This document shows, piece by piece, positions 23,959 to 35,199 of a DNA stretch of 64,000 bases. Every line of letters begins with the position of its first letter. The first letter of the stretch is position 1. The translations under genes and the position numbers were made by a program. Under the pieces are notes generated by a model, which was given only the letters and a program-made list of their open reading frames with translations, searched no databases and had not been told where the DNA came from. This DNA comes from Ailanthus altissimus (taxonomy: Eukaryota; Streptophyta; Magnoliopsida; Sapindales; Simaroubaceae): assembly GCA_946807835.1 (NCBI GenBank), contig OX327694.1:7204001-7268000 (forward strand). The letters are read 5' to 3'.

Positions 23959-26759
23959 TGTAGTAACCACTTATCTATAATCAAAAAGAATAAATATTTG
24001 TACTTGTATATATTCATATTTTATTTTTATGTGGATGATACTTGATTTATGTATTGTTATTAGTAGTGTTTGTAAAGATTAAGGACCTACTATTAGTATT
24101 GGGTTTATTTGCAAGACTTTAGATTTATTTTAGGGACTAAATTGTAATACTTTAAACGTTTAAGGGGTTAATTTATAAATACTAAAAGTTAGCCTCTTAG
24201 TATAAAAATATACATTTTTAAACCCTAATTTACTCATTTTTGGGTCGAGCCACCCCTTTAGAGAGAGAAAAGAGAGAAATAGATGGGAGAGAAAGAAGAA
24301 AAAGAAGAAGAAATTAGAATTTGGAGTTTTAAGAGGTATATCATAACTATTTCTTAGTTTCTTGGTGTTAATTTAGTTAATTTCTTTAAGTTTTGATTTC
24401 TGAAATATGTACAATTAAGGATTTGATGTGGATTTCATAAGATATTGTGAGAATTGATGATGATTATGTAAATAACTTGATAAATCATGATGAATTGTAG
24501 AATTTCTTCTTGATAGTCTCTTGATCCAAATTTTTTATAAATTGTTGTGCTTTGATTCTGATTTTTTATTTTGATTATATGAAATTAGATATGTCTAGAA
24601 TTATTTGAGACTTTGAATAGATTGAAAATTTCAAAAATTGAATTTTTAGTGAATTTACCAAAATGACCCTGAAATTATGAAAATTTCCTATATTAACAGT
24701 ATGATATAGTGACAAATAATTTTTGATCTACTGAATGATCTTCAAAAATTATAAATTTATGGAATATGATAATTTTATATGTTTAATATGATATACTCAT
24801 AATTGAGAATTTAGATTAATGTAGTTAAATTGTTATGATTTTTTAAAGAGTGTCAGCTCATTGTAGTATTTGATTAATAGATTTTTAAAGCTATAGAATA
24901 AAATGATTTTAAAATACTTTTGGCAGTGATTTTGAAGTGAAATATTTATCATGGATTTATATATATGTCAAGAGTAATTATATGATAGTTTTATAATTTT
25001 TGAGTTAGTATATAATTTTATAAAATTGGGAGATTGAATACTATTTAGTAAATATCTTGATCCTGTCAGGATAATAGTTTGGATTTGATGGTGTTTATGG
25101 AATGGCTTATGTAGGCATTATGATATAATATTTATACATGAAAAGGATATATGAGTCAATAATGATATATTCTGATTTTGGAGTAATTGGACATCATTTG
25201 ATGTATAAGAAAATTTTGTTAGTGTAAGTAGTCAGAATGACAGATTTTGAGAAATCAAGTAATTAGACCAATTTAATGTGATAAGTGCAATATGTATAAT
25301 TTTGTAAGCTATTTAAAGTATTTTGTATGAATTGTGAGGCTTATGAAATGATTAATCTCTATTGATAGGTTAAGAAGAATTAAGCCTTATATCCGAAAGT
25401 GCTAAGAGGTAAGTATACTAAACTTTTACTGAAATCACAATAAGTATAGTAATTGTCTATGTATAATTTTGTAAATGTGCTTAGAAATATGTTTATGTTA
25501 TGTCAAAGTATATTTGATATAAAATGTAAAAAACATATGTTTATGAATATGAGCATTGACATTAAGCATGGACATATATGTGTTTATGAAAGTGAGCTTT
25601 TAAAATGAAATGTGTTTAACAAAGAAAGCTTTTGAAGTGAAAAATGTCCATGAGATACGTTTTGTGTTTTGAGGATGCTTGAACTCACTATTTACTTAAT
25701 AGGCACCTTATGTGATTTGTGGAGCCTTTATGTGTGGCATTTCTTTCGGGATTGGTATATGTTAAGTGTTTCGTATGTAGGGAGGATCCTATTGGTACCT
25801 AGAGGAAGATTGAGTCATCACATTTATGTGGTGGTGTATTAGTATATGTGAGAGGACTCACCGATGATCAGGGTGAGGGTTTGGCTTTTACCTTTGGGCT
25901 TGAGCATTATATATATGTAATTTAAACCTCACTTATACTATTCCTCTCATACGGTATGTCATTGACGAGTGACATTTGGCTCATTATGTGATATGTGATA
26001 TGAAAGTCCTACTAAATAGTAGTTGAGTGATGATATTCCTATTATATGTTTTGAAAGAATGTGTAAGCGCTTACTTGACATGTGATTTGATAAGATTATG
26101 ATTTTGATATTATCACAACATATCATACACATGCATTGTGTACATATATGTATTTGTATTTAATATATAAAAAACTAGTATACTTACTGAGTTTCGTACT
26201 CATTATAGTTTATAGTGATTTCAGGTAAATAAGGCACATGTGTGATTAGCGGATTTGGCAAGGCTTCTGCTGTTCCTTGGGTTCCCTAAGTTGCTAGGTT
26301 GCTAAGTGTTTCATTTGTGGACACATAGTTTAAGATATTTGATTTGTTTCTATTGAATAAATACTTATGTGTTATTTTATTAGGTGTGGTTGTATTTGGT
26401 TTATGTTTCACTAAGTGTGGTTATGGGTTGATTTTAAGTAAGAATTTACAATGAATATATTCTGGGCTTTCGGTAACAAAGTTGCTATTGGTGATGTAGC
26501 AAAGTGTTAATCTCTGGGAAAACCTGCGTATCTCCGGTTTACTAATTGCCCTAGTCATAATTCAATTGTTATAATTCTGAAAAATTGAATTGAATGTTTA
26601 AATATTGTCAATAAATATTTATGTTTATATTTTAAACATGAGACCAACCCGTAAACAAGAATTTATGAATATAGTAGAAATCTTAAGATTGTATATGTGT
26701 ACATTATTGAATAAATGTAAGTTATGTCGTGTGTCAGATCTTTTGGGTCTGGGGCGACA
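23959..26759 (+). mobile_element. Solo LTR, family S, copy 1
   Basis: Runs from TGTAGTAACC to GGGCGACA and is flanked by the perfect 5-bp target duplication GTTAC (23954-23958 and 26760-26764), with no internal retroelement sequence adjoining. It is 2.8 kb long. A TATA box, TATAAAAATA (24201-24210), and a GAGA-rich leader (24258-24310) mark the transcription start region on the plus strand. It is the reverse complement of the sequence at 44250-46943. The size suits Ty3 lineages with very long LTRs such as Tekay/Del; the lineage is an inference. Confidence 0.88.
24201..24210 (+). promoter_or_regulatory. TATA box of solo LTR copy 1
   Basis: TATAAAAATA, about 240 bp into the LTR and preceding an AAACCCTAATTT leader; conserved at the matching place in the inverted copy (46693-46701). 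Confidence 0.6.
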
Positions 26760-27779
26760 GTTACAGACAAAATTCTAACTTTAAGACTTTACTGATTAAT
26801 ATAACATGTTAACTCTTTAGCATTTATAGTTTTTAGTGATGCTAACTCTTAGCATTGATCTAAACTTCTTTAGACCAAATCTGAACTCCTTCAGATCATA
26901 TAATATCTGTAGCATCACAAGTATTGAACCATTTAATAATAGTAATTAGTGATTTAATAAATAATGTACTGTATAAATATTATGAAATAAAATATTCATA
27001 CAATAATGGGATGACACGTGAGTACAAATCTCAACAACATATACCTTGTTCTCTTTGCCACTAAATTTTTTCACCTTCCTTGGTGAACCAAACTAATTCA
27101 AAAATTTCTAATGACTTCTAGCCTCTATATTCGTAAACCCATGAAGCCAAACCGAGATTTAAAGCTCCTTTTTGCTAATTTGAAATGGGCATTTCCTTTT
27201 TGCTAACTAGTGCATTATTCTCCATTAGCTGAAGCGGTGGTCGAAGAACATCGTCTCCTATTATGCATCTCTGATCACGCCTAATCCCACTCCTATAGCT
27301 GTTGTAATCCAGGCGACAAATGATGAAGAGACTTTGTCAGAATAGCGGTAGCCGTCAAACACTTGATAGATGCTGGTAGCACTCTTGTTGACACTAAAAT
27401 TATGCAATCTTCATATAATCTAGACTTTTCATCAACGCCTTGTGATTTAGTTGTCAGACTAGAGTTATTTTCTATTGAAAATAACAGTAATTTTATAAAT
27501 TTGATGAAATACAGTAGATTGTGATGTTAATTCCATACATGATAGGAGGAATACGAATGATAAGTACCTACCTTTTAATATTGAAAATGGATTTGCTATG
27601 GAAATAAGCTTGGCCACGGTAGTTGTGGTGGTAGTGACGGTGGTGGTTGTGGTGGCTATGAGGGTTTGAGGGTAAAATTTGGGTGTAATTTGATGAAATT
27701 TGTGGTGTAATTTAAGCATAGTTTAGGATCAATTTTATTTTTAAAATTAAAATTGATGAAATGACTTTATTACCTTTAT

Positions 27780-27921
27780 TCCGTTAATTTTCACAGAAGA
27801 TTCCTTAACGGAAGGGTATTGATGAAATTTTTTAACCATTTGGGTATTGTTTATGGAATCTAAAACTCATCGGTATTTTTGTAATTAAGCCTTACCTCAT
27901 GGGTATTTATGATAATATCCC
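27780..27921 (-). repeat. MULE terminal inverted repeat, right
   Basis: Partner of 23142-23283; followed by the 9-bp target duplication copy at 27922-27930. Confidence 0.8.
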
Positions 27922-28317
27922 CTTTAATATATGCACCACGATTGTTCTATCAATAATTAGCTCATCAAATGACAACACGTTACCATATATTCAAAAAACG
28001 AAAGTAACTACTTATTAAAACTATCAAATAGTGGTGAACTTCTCAATAGATTACCAATAATTAATGCAATAAGGGTGTTAACCTTAAACAGAAGTACTAT
28101 CATTGCCATAAGCCACGGGCCCATAATGAGTGGACCCAAGAAACATTTACCCAAGAGGATCCCACTAGACAAAAAGTATTTACAACACAATTACCTAAAA
28201 TAGAGTGAGGACATTGACTAATCACAGTTAAAGGCACTCCAAAGAATACCTCAATTTAGGAACACTACTTTTAGAGTTTCCAGCGCTAATAAGTTAACAA
28301 TGAAAATTGAGGGACTC

Positions 28318-29280
28318 TTATTTTTTTCATAGATTTTGGCCTACGAGACCTAAAGACTTCAGCCTATGAGGCATAAAGAGAACATTGGCTTATAAATTAT
28401 CCTTGAATCATGTGTACCCTCAGCGAGTTGGTCAGAGCATTGGTCATAACTCAATTACTCTATTCAGTTAGACTTTAAATGAGGAGACCATTTACACTTT
28501 CGCCGAATTGGTCAGAACATTAGTCATAACTTGGCTACCTTATTTAGTTAGACTTCAAATAATCCTCTATGGGCTAGTCAAAATATTGGTTGTAACTCGG
28601 CTACTTTGTTCGGCTAGACTCTAAGTTAGAAAAAGATATTCACTCTCATTGAGACAAATAAAACACTAGTCGTAACTCGACCACCCTAAAAATTAAAATG
28701 GTTCCAAAAAAGACTTAACTTACGAGAATTGGAGATAAATATCAACTTTATTAGAAAAAAATCTCTAAAATCACCATATAAGTCCTACCATAGGAAGAAA
28801 GATCTAATTTAATTTTAGAAAAACTATTATGGCAAAATCTAAAAAAAAAAAGCCAACGAGACCTCCCATTCTAAAAGGATTCTAATGTTATGGATTAAAA
28901 CTACATCTTCATCCTATAAAAAGAAACAATTCTACATAGGGGATGATCATGACATACGTGAGCATACAATAGTATACACAAGTATGCACATACAAAATTG
29001 CCTATTACTTTTTATCATGTTTTACTCTCTTGCCCTACTTTTTAAAAAGAAATTTTAGATCGTTGCTAACTTAAGCATCGGAGTGCTTACTCTAGAAAAA
29101 TTTTCAGTGCAGTTCACTTTTTTCTTTGGTTGTAGAATTCTTATCAAACGTAATATTCATAAGTATAGTGACTTAATTCAATTTGATTCCCTTCTCGTTG
29201 TAGAAAATGAGATTAAACTTTTTTGAAGAAATAAATTCAACTTATTGACTTTAAAGTTACTAAATTTTTGGGTCAACAGA
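28318..29280 (+). repeat. 3' LTR of the Tat-like element
   Basis: Partner of 19784-20602. It contains an internal tandem of about four degenerate units of 65-80 bp, each with a TTGGTCAGARCATTRGTCATAAC-like core (from about 28425, 28503, 28570, 28640). It ends GGGTCAACA. Confidence 0.65.
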
Positions 29281-30016
29281 AAAGAATCATCATTTGAAGG
29301 ATTTAATAAGCCCTAATATGATGTTTGTATAACGACCATTCTTTATCACTAAGGATTTGAGTGTGCATAAACTTATGTTTCAAAATGCCTTCAAAACACT
29401 TGCAATTATACGTGCATTTTTTTTTAAGGTTTTAATTGTAATATTATAAAAATTCACTATATTACAATATAGATATGTTGATATACAGTAGACAAATTAT
29501 CGGGATGCTTTACAAAAATAACATAGAACTTGGTGGACAGTTTGAACCTACTTATCTTAAACAGTAAAAATACAAACAAGTCTCATAATAGAAATTATCC
29601 CTAAAAGGGATCACTGCCCTTATTGTGGATGGAAAAATTTGACCCTCACGCAAGAGGATTTTTACTTCATAAAGAGCATATCTACCTCACATAGGAGGAA
29701 ATTACAAAAACCCTTACATAGGAAGGAAGTAAGTTACAAAAGTACCCTTACATATAATACAATATTATACTCAAACCACTTTTAAACCCCTAAACTAATC
29801 AAAACCACATACACAACTACTAGAATTGACAAATGTAAGTAAATGGAGCAAACAACGAAGCCTGCTGTGGCCGAAAATAAGGGCACGGTCAAATCTATAA
29901 GAGGTAAGGGTAGACAAAAGGGACGACAATCGATTTTAATTTGGCAAGGATCGAAGGGTCTCAACCAAGACTGGCCGAAGTAACGTTAGAGGCTCCAAGC
30001 ACACAAACGTGCCTAG
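29281..30016. other. Spacer between two retrotransposons
   Basis: No gene seen. The sequence has moderate GC content near 29850-30000 but no long frame. Confidence 0.45.
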
Positions 30017-30530
30017 TGTTACGGACTGTTTTTCGAGACCGTGCAGCCTTAGACGCATTGCGTGCTAAGCAGCCTAGAAAACTACACAAAGAGAAGAAAG
30101 AATAAGCACGCTAAGTGTTTGCACGAATGCTCTCTTATATTGCTGAAGAGAATACAAAGCTATGAGATGAAAAATACAAGTGAGGGTCTCCCCCTTTTAT
30201 AGTAGCAGCCCTATACAATCAATGGCTGAGATCTAAGCAATCTAACGGTGTATGTAAAAGATGGATAAGTATGCTCTATAATATTCATAGATGCCATTCT
30301 ATCTCTTATAGATGGATAAGTATGCTCTAGAATATTCCTAGATGCCATTCTACCTTAATTAGAGTTCTAACTAAGGTAAACTACTCTAATAAGTAATGGG
30401 CTTGGCCCGGTTCTCCATCCTAACCAGCGGGCCTTCTAGAAGCTCTGGTCCACGTAGCGCTCCATGGTCCAAGAGGCCTCCAGCAGGCCTAGTCGCGCAC
30501 CAAGTGCTTGAGAGCACTTGGGGCGTGACA
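30017..30530 (-). repeat. 3' LTR of the chromovirus
   Basis: Runs from TGTTACGG to GGCGTGACA, 514 bp. It includes a TATAAAAG box on the minus strand (30194-30201) and a tandem of about 55 bp with GATGGATAAGTATGCTCTA (30261 and 30311). Confidence 0.92.
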
Positions 30531-30542
30531 TTCTCCCCTACC
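30531..30542 (-). other. Polypurine tract
   Basis: On the minus strand the sequence reads GGTAGGGGAGAA directly before the 3' LTR; it primes plus-strand DNA synthesis. Confidence 0.8.
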
Positions 30543-30546
30543 AAAT

Positions 30547-33266
30547 TCACGCGACGCCCTCGTCGCGTCCTTGCTGGAACTCACGCACCTTGTTCTCGAA
30601 CTGCCACAGTGCATTCTCGGGTTCTCAGCTTGCTTCGCTATCGGGCAATCCTTTCCACTTGACGAGGTACTCACGACTTGGACAACAGTTCTTCTTCCGC
30701 GCTGTCCTTCTATCAAAGATAAGTTCAGCTTCCTTGTTGTAAGATGTGAAAACTCCCAATGGTGCCTTGGTTTGTGGCCCATGTTCCGTGTCCTTCGCAT
30801 CACCATGGTATGGCTTTAGGCAGCTTGCGTGAAACACCGGATGTAGCCAAAGTCTCGAAGGCAACTCCACCTTGTACGAGACATTGCCAACCCTCTTGGC
30901 AATAGGAAATGACCCCTCATATTTTCGAACAAGACCCTTGTGAAGTGGGTGCGTAGACTTGTGCTGCGTCGGAAGGATTTTCACCATCACCAAATCCCCT
31001 ACGCTGTACTCAACATGTCTTCGCTTACCGTCAGCCCATTTCTTCATCCGTTTCGTCGCCTTGTCCAGACACACCCGCGCCTTGTCCGATTGTTCCTGCC
31101 AGGACTTTGCAGCTTTGTAAGCTGCTGGACTCTTCCCAGTATCGCTGGACACGAGCGCATGCGGCGTGAGAGGCTGCTGGCCAGTAGCTAACTCCAATGG
31201 ACTCCGGTTCGTCGATTCACTCCTCTGCAAGTTGTAGGAGAACTGTGCCACATCAAGTAACTTGAGCCAATCTTGCTGATTTGTGCCCACAAAGTGCCGC
31301 AAGTACAGCTCCATTAATGCATTCACCCTCTCGGTCTGCCTATCTATTTGCGGGTAAAAGCTGGTGGAAAAGCGAAGCTCCGATCCCATAAGATTGAACA
31401 ATCCTGTCCAGAATCTCCCCGTAAACCTCGAGTCACGATCGCTGACTATCACCCTCGGCAACCCCCAGTGCTTGACTACATTCTTGAAGAAAAGTCTCGT
31501 TGTCTCTTCCGCACTACACTCTTTAGGCGCCGATATGAAAGTTGCATACTTGGAAAATCGATCTACCACCACAATGATAGTTCCACACCCCTCGGACTTC
31601 GGTAAGGCTGCGATAAAATCCATAGAGATGCTTTCCCAAGGTCTCTCCAGTATGGGCAGTGGCTCCAATAGCCCTGCGGGACTCCGTTGCTCGACCTTGT
31701 CCTGTTGGCACACAAGACAAGTCTTGACAAACTGCTCTATCTATTCCCGCATGTGTGGCCAGTAGTAAACAGTCTCCAATAGGGCGCGTGTGCGCCGCTG
31801 GCTTGGATGTCCTGCCCATTTGCTGTCGTGACACTCTTTAATAAGGTTACGCCGCAAGTTCTCCCACTTTGGTACATATACCCGGTGTCCCTTGGTGTAG
31901 AGAAGCCCATCTTCTACCCAAAACTGCTGAGTTTTTCCCTCTTGTACTTGAGTGGCGAGCTGTGTGGTTGCGGGATCATGCTTCATCCCTTCATGAAATA
32001 GGCCAAGCAAATCACCTTCCAGCTTGCTGATAGCTGCTAACTCGACCTTTCGGCTTAAGGCGTCCGCCACCATGTTCACCTTTCCCAGTTTGTACTTGAG
32101 CTCGTAATCGAACTCCGCCAGAAAGTCCTGCCACCTAGCTTGCTTCGGCTGAGTTTCTTCTGACTTTGGAAGTAACTCGTTGCTATGTTGTCCGTCATCA
32201 CTACGAACCTTGCCCCAAGCAGATAATGTCGCCAAGTGCGCAGACAATGGATGACCCCCGTCATCTCCTTTTCCTGCACCGTATAGCGCCTCTCCGTCTC
32301 ATTGAGCTTCCGGCTCTCATATGCGATCGGATGGTCCTGCTGCATTAATACACCGCCAATAGAAAAATCAGATGCATCAGTATGTACCTCATACGGTAAC
32401 AAGTGATTTGGTAATGTTAAGACTGGTTCTTCGATCACTGCTGAATTTAGTCGATCAAAAGCCCATTGGCACTCCTTACTCCACTCCCACGCCTTAGTCT
32501 TCTTTAGCAGGTCGGTAAGGGGTGCTGCAATGGTGGAGTAGCTCTTGATAAACCTCCGGTAATAGTTGACTAACTCAAGGAAAGACCACAGCTCGGTAAC
32601 TTTCGTGGGTGCCTCCCAATCCACAATGGCGCGAATCTTCGCCCTGTCCATCATTAACCTGCCATCTTTGATCTTGTGACCCAAAAAGTCTACCTCCGGC
32701 TTGGCAAACGAGCACTTCTCCCTCTTCACATATAGCTCATTCTCATGGAATACCTCCAAGACAGATTTCAGGTGTTCCATGTGCTCTTCGAGAGTGTTGC
32801 TGTAGATGTCGATGTCGTCTAAGTACACCACGACGAACTTGTCAAGAAAAGGCTGGAGTATGTTGTTCATCAGTGTGCAGAAAGTGGCTAGCGCGTTGGT
32901 GAGGCCAAACGGCATGACCAGAAACTCAAAGGCCCCATAACGCATCACACAGGTGGTTTTCGGCTCATCGCCCTCGGCTATCCGCACCTGATGGTAACCT
33001 GGCCACAAATCCAGCTTCGAGAAATACTTTGCCTGCCCCAACTGATCAAACAAGTCAGTAATTAAAGGAATGGGATACCTATTTTTGACAGTGACCTTGT
33101 TCAGCGCCTGGTAGTCTATACATAACCGCAATGATCCGTTGTGCTTGCGCTGGAAAAGCACGGACGCGCCGTAGGGCACCTTCGATGGCTGGATAAACCC
33201 TGCATCCAGCAACTCCTTGAGCTGTTTCCGCAACTCTGCTAATTCTGGTGGAGACATACGGTATGG
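30547..33266 (-). pseudogene. Chromovirus pol: RT, RNase H, integrase, chromodomain
   Basis: The reverse transcriptase begins with [16 protein letters not shown] and keeps the catalytic YLDD box ([12 protein letters not shown], about 32810). RNase H follows ([26 protein letters not shown]). The integrase has the zinc-finger half (YYWPHM, CLVCQQDK) and the catalytic Asp, Asp, Glu residues (SMDF, VSDRDSRF, RQTERVN). A C-terminal chromodomain is recognisable by REYLVKWKGLP. Breaks: a one-base loss at about 32147 in RNase H, a TAG at 31743-31741 before the integrase finger, and a TGA at 30627-30625 inside the chromodomain where the family has Trp. The frame ends at 30547. The protein would have copied and inserted the element; in this copy it cannot be made intact. 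Confidence 0.93.
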
Positions 33267-35170
33267 GCTTTGGCTGGAGGTTTCTCCCCTAGTTCCAGCT
33301 CAATCTCGTGATCAATTGCCCCTCTTAGTGGTAATTTCTGTGGTAGTGCTGCTGGCATCACGTCCTGGTGCTGCTTGAGCACTTTCGTGATCTCTGCTGG
33401 CAGCCCCTCTTCGCCCCCGTACGCCTCATCATCTGCCTCCCATATCGTGGCGAGGTATGTCTCTTCTCCCCGCTTAGCTCCTTTCTTCAGTTGCATGGCG
33501 GACAGGAGAGTAGTGTGGGCGTTAGGCTCGGATTGCCCACTTGTCTGCTTGTTTACTGTCGGCACCATGCATGGTCCTCCCTCTAGGATGCATACATAGT
33601 TGTGTCGGGGAAGTGGCACCACATTAAACTACCGCAGAAAATCCAGACCAAGAACAGCATCAAAATCATCAAGAGGAGCTACTGAAAAGTTTACCTTACC
33701 GCTCTATTTTTCGAGGCTCATTTCAACTCCACGAATGACACCATCCAGTGGTTTAATTGCAGCGTTCACGGTCTTGAGGTAGCCAATCCCCTTCTCCACC
33801 TTGAGGCCCAAGCGTACTGTTTCCGCATACTTCATAAAGTTGTGCGTAGTTCCAGTATCTACTAGCGCTTGAGTCCTCTTCCCGTTAATATAGGCTTCAA
33901 CATACATCAGCGCCTTTCCTGCTGGCGCGCGGGCTGCCCACTTGGCATTGAGCAACTGCAAGCATCCCAATTGTCCCTGTTCGCCCGCTTGTTGAGTCTC
34001 CAACATCGCGTTGATAGCCTTCTTCTTTGGACAGTCCTTCACCCAATGATCCCCGTCGCAAAGGAAGCAGCTAGATCTCGGCTTTCTCCCGCCGTTGCGC
34101 TTCTGCTCTCTCCATGTGGGTGGTTTACCTTTCCCCTCCTTATCCTGCGGAGGTTGAGACTCCCTGGTTCCCCCACCTTTGTTGTGATTGGGCTTCGAAT
34201 TCTTGGACTTCCCTGCATCACCCTTGTGGTAATCAGTGAGCGTTTCCGCCAATGTAAGGGCGTCGGATATGTTTTGCACTCCACGCCGCCTCAGCTCATT
34301 GGACGCCCATGTCTGTAATCCATCAAGGAAGTTGAACAGCAAGTCTTCTTCACTCATATTGGGGATCTGCAACATCAGCAGAGAGTACTCCTCAACGTAC
34401 TCGCCAATCGACTTGTTCTGTCTCAACTCCTTTAGACGCTTCCTAGCGTTGTGCGCCACATTCTTCGGATAGAATTAGCGTTTCAGCTCCTGCTGCAACT
34501 CTGTCCAGGTATTGATGGTGCAGGTACCCTTGCGAATTTCCTCGCTCTTCCTACGCCACCACAGAATTGCATGATCAGAGAGATATAGGGTCGCGGTGTT
34601 TACCTTATCCTCATCCCGTACGCCTAGGGCGTCGAAGTATCTCTCCATCTGCCAGAAGTAATTGTCGAGCTCCTTGGCATTCCGCTTCTCGCTGAACTCC
34701 TTGGGCTTAAGAGCATCGACTCTCGGTGTAAACACCGTTACTTGAGCGGCAACAGACCCGTTCGCCACCGCCCGCTTGCACAGCACCACATCCTCCTTGA
34801 CAGATTCGAGCCCACGGTGTAGCTCCCATACTTGGGCCTGAATACTGTCCATTGTGGTGAGGACGCTCTCCTGAAAAGCTTTAACCCAGTCTCGCTGCTT
34901 ATCGGCGTAAGCCTCGATGGATGTGTTGATGAGGGTGCGCAGCTCGTCTCCTTGAGCGTCGAGGCCCCCCTCGATCTTCTTTACTTGCTGCTCCAGCTCT
35001 CCAAGGCGATCTGCCACCTTCCTGATAGCGCCGCTGAGTGCTCTCACCATACCCCCCACATCCTGACCTGGATCTGCTGATTTCTCGCGAGACGCCACGC
35101 CGTGCTTCTTAGCTTTGGGGTTCCGACCCCTCTCTTCAGTCAAATCTGATGGTACGCCGTCTTTCTCCAT
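33267..35170 (-). pseudogene. Chromovirus gag and protease
   Basis: The frame opens at ATG 35170 (MEKDGVPSDL), 15 bases past the primer site. It holds the retrotransposon gag domain (PKEFSEKRNAKELDNYFWQM to LLFNFLDGLQTWASNEL), a zinc knuckle CFLCDGDHWVKDC, and the aspartic protease core ALVDTGTTHNFM. Breaks in the same frame: TAA at 34477-34475, TAG at 33706-33704 and TAG at 33631-33629; each fits one C-to-T or G-to-A change of a Gln or Trp codon. A one-base loss at about 33266 shifts the frame into pol. The Gag protein would form the virus-like particle. Confidence 0.92.
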
Positions 35171-35184
35171 CTCTGAACTGAACC

Positions 35185-35197
35185 TGCTCTGATACCA
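35185..35197 (-). other. Primer-binding site, initiator tRNA-Met
   Basis: The minus strand reads TGGTATCAGAGCA two bases after the 5' LTR, complementary to the 3' end of initiator methionine tRNA. Confidence 0.9.
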
Positions 35198-35199
35198 AC

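Larger units (their letters stand above)
23560..27010 (-). repeat. Unclassified repeat, copy 1, split by a solo LTR
   Basis: On the minus strand, 27010-26760 followed by 23958-23560 matches 49290-50500 on the plus strand. Landmarks include TTGTATGAATATT, ATTATATGATYTRAA, AGAGTTCAGAT, GCTAAGAGTTA, TTTGTCTG, ATTAGTAATAAYATAGTTG, CCGCTCTTCTAG and GAAGYGTACTCGTT. The solo LTR at 23959-26759 sits exactly between the two matching halves. This copy lacks about 590 bp that copy 2 has between about 49610 and 50200. The repeat has no coding frame; it may be an LTR of an unrecognised family. Confidence 0.7.
23142..27921. mobile_element. Mutator-like (MULE) element, interrupted
   Basis: Terminal inverted repeats of about 140 bp: the left one (23142-23283) starts GGGATATTATTATGAATACC and the right one (27780-27921) reads, on the minus strand, GGGGATATTATCATAAATAC. 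The similarity continues through GAGTTTTAGATT, CAATAC, GGTTAAAAAA, CTTCC and AAGGAATCTT-type landmarks. The flanking 9-mers are CTTTAATAA (23133-23141) and CTTTAATAT (27922-27930), 8 of 9 identical, the size made by Mutator-like transposases. No transposase frame is visible. Inside lie an unclassified repeat and a solo LTR. Confidence 0.8.
19784..29280 (+). mobile_element. Old Tat-like Ty3 retrotransposon carrying nested insertions
   Basis: Direct LTR-like repeats lie at about 19784-20602 and 28318-29280. Both include CAAGATTTAAA / GAGACCTAAAG, AGATCTAATTTAATTT, GGGGATGATYATGACATAC, GAGCATACAA and AATAAATTCAACTT in the same order. Right after the left LTR, TTTGACACTATATGCGGAAAG (20604) looks like a decayed form of the primer site used by Tat-type elements, which gives the plus orientation. 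The interior has no intact gag or pol frame. A Mutator-like element with further insertions occupies 23142-27921. LTR edges are approximate. Confidence 0.6.
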
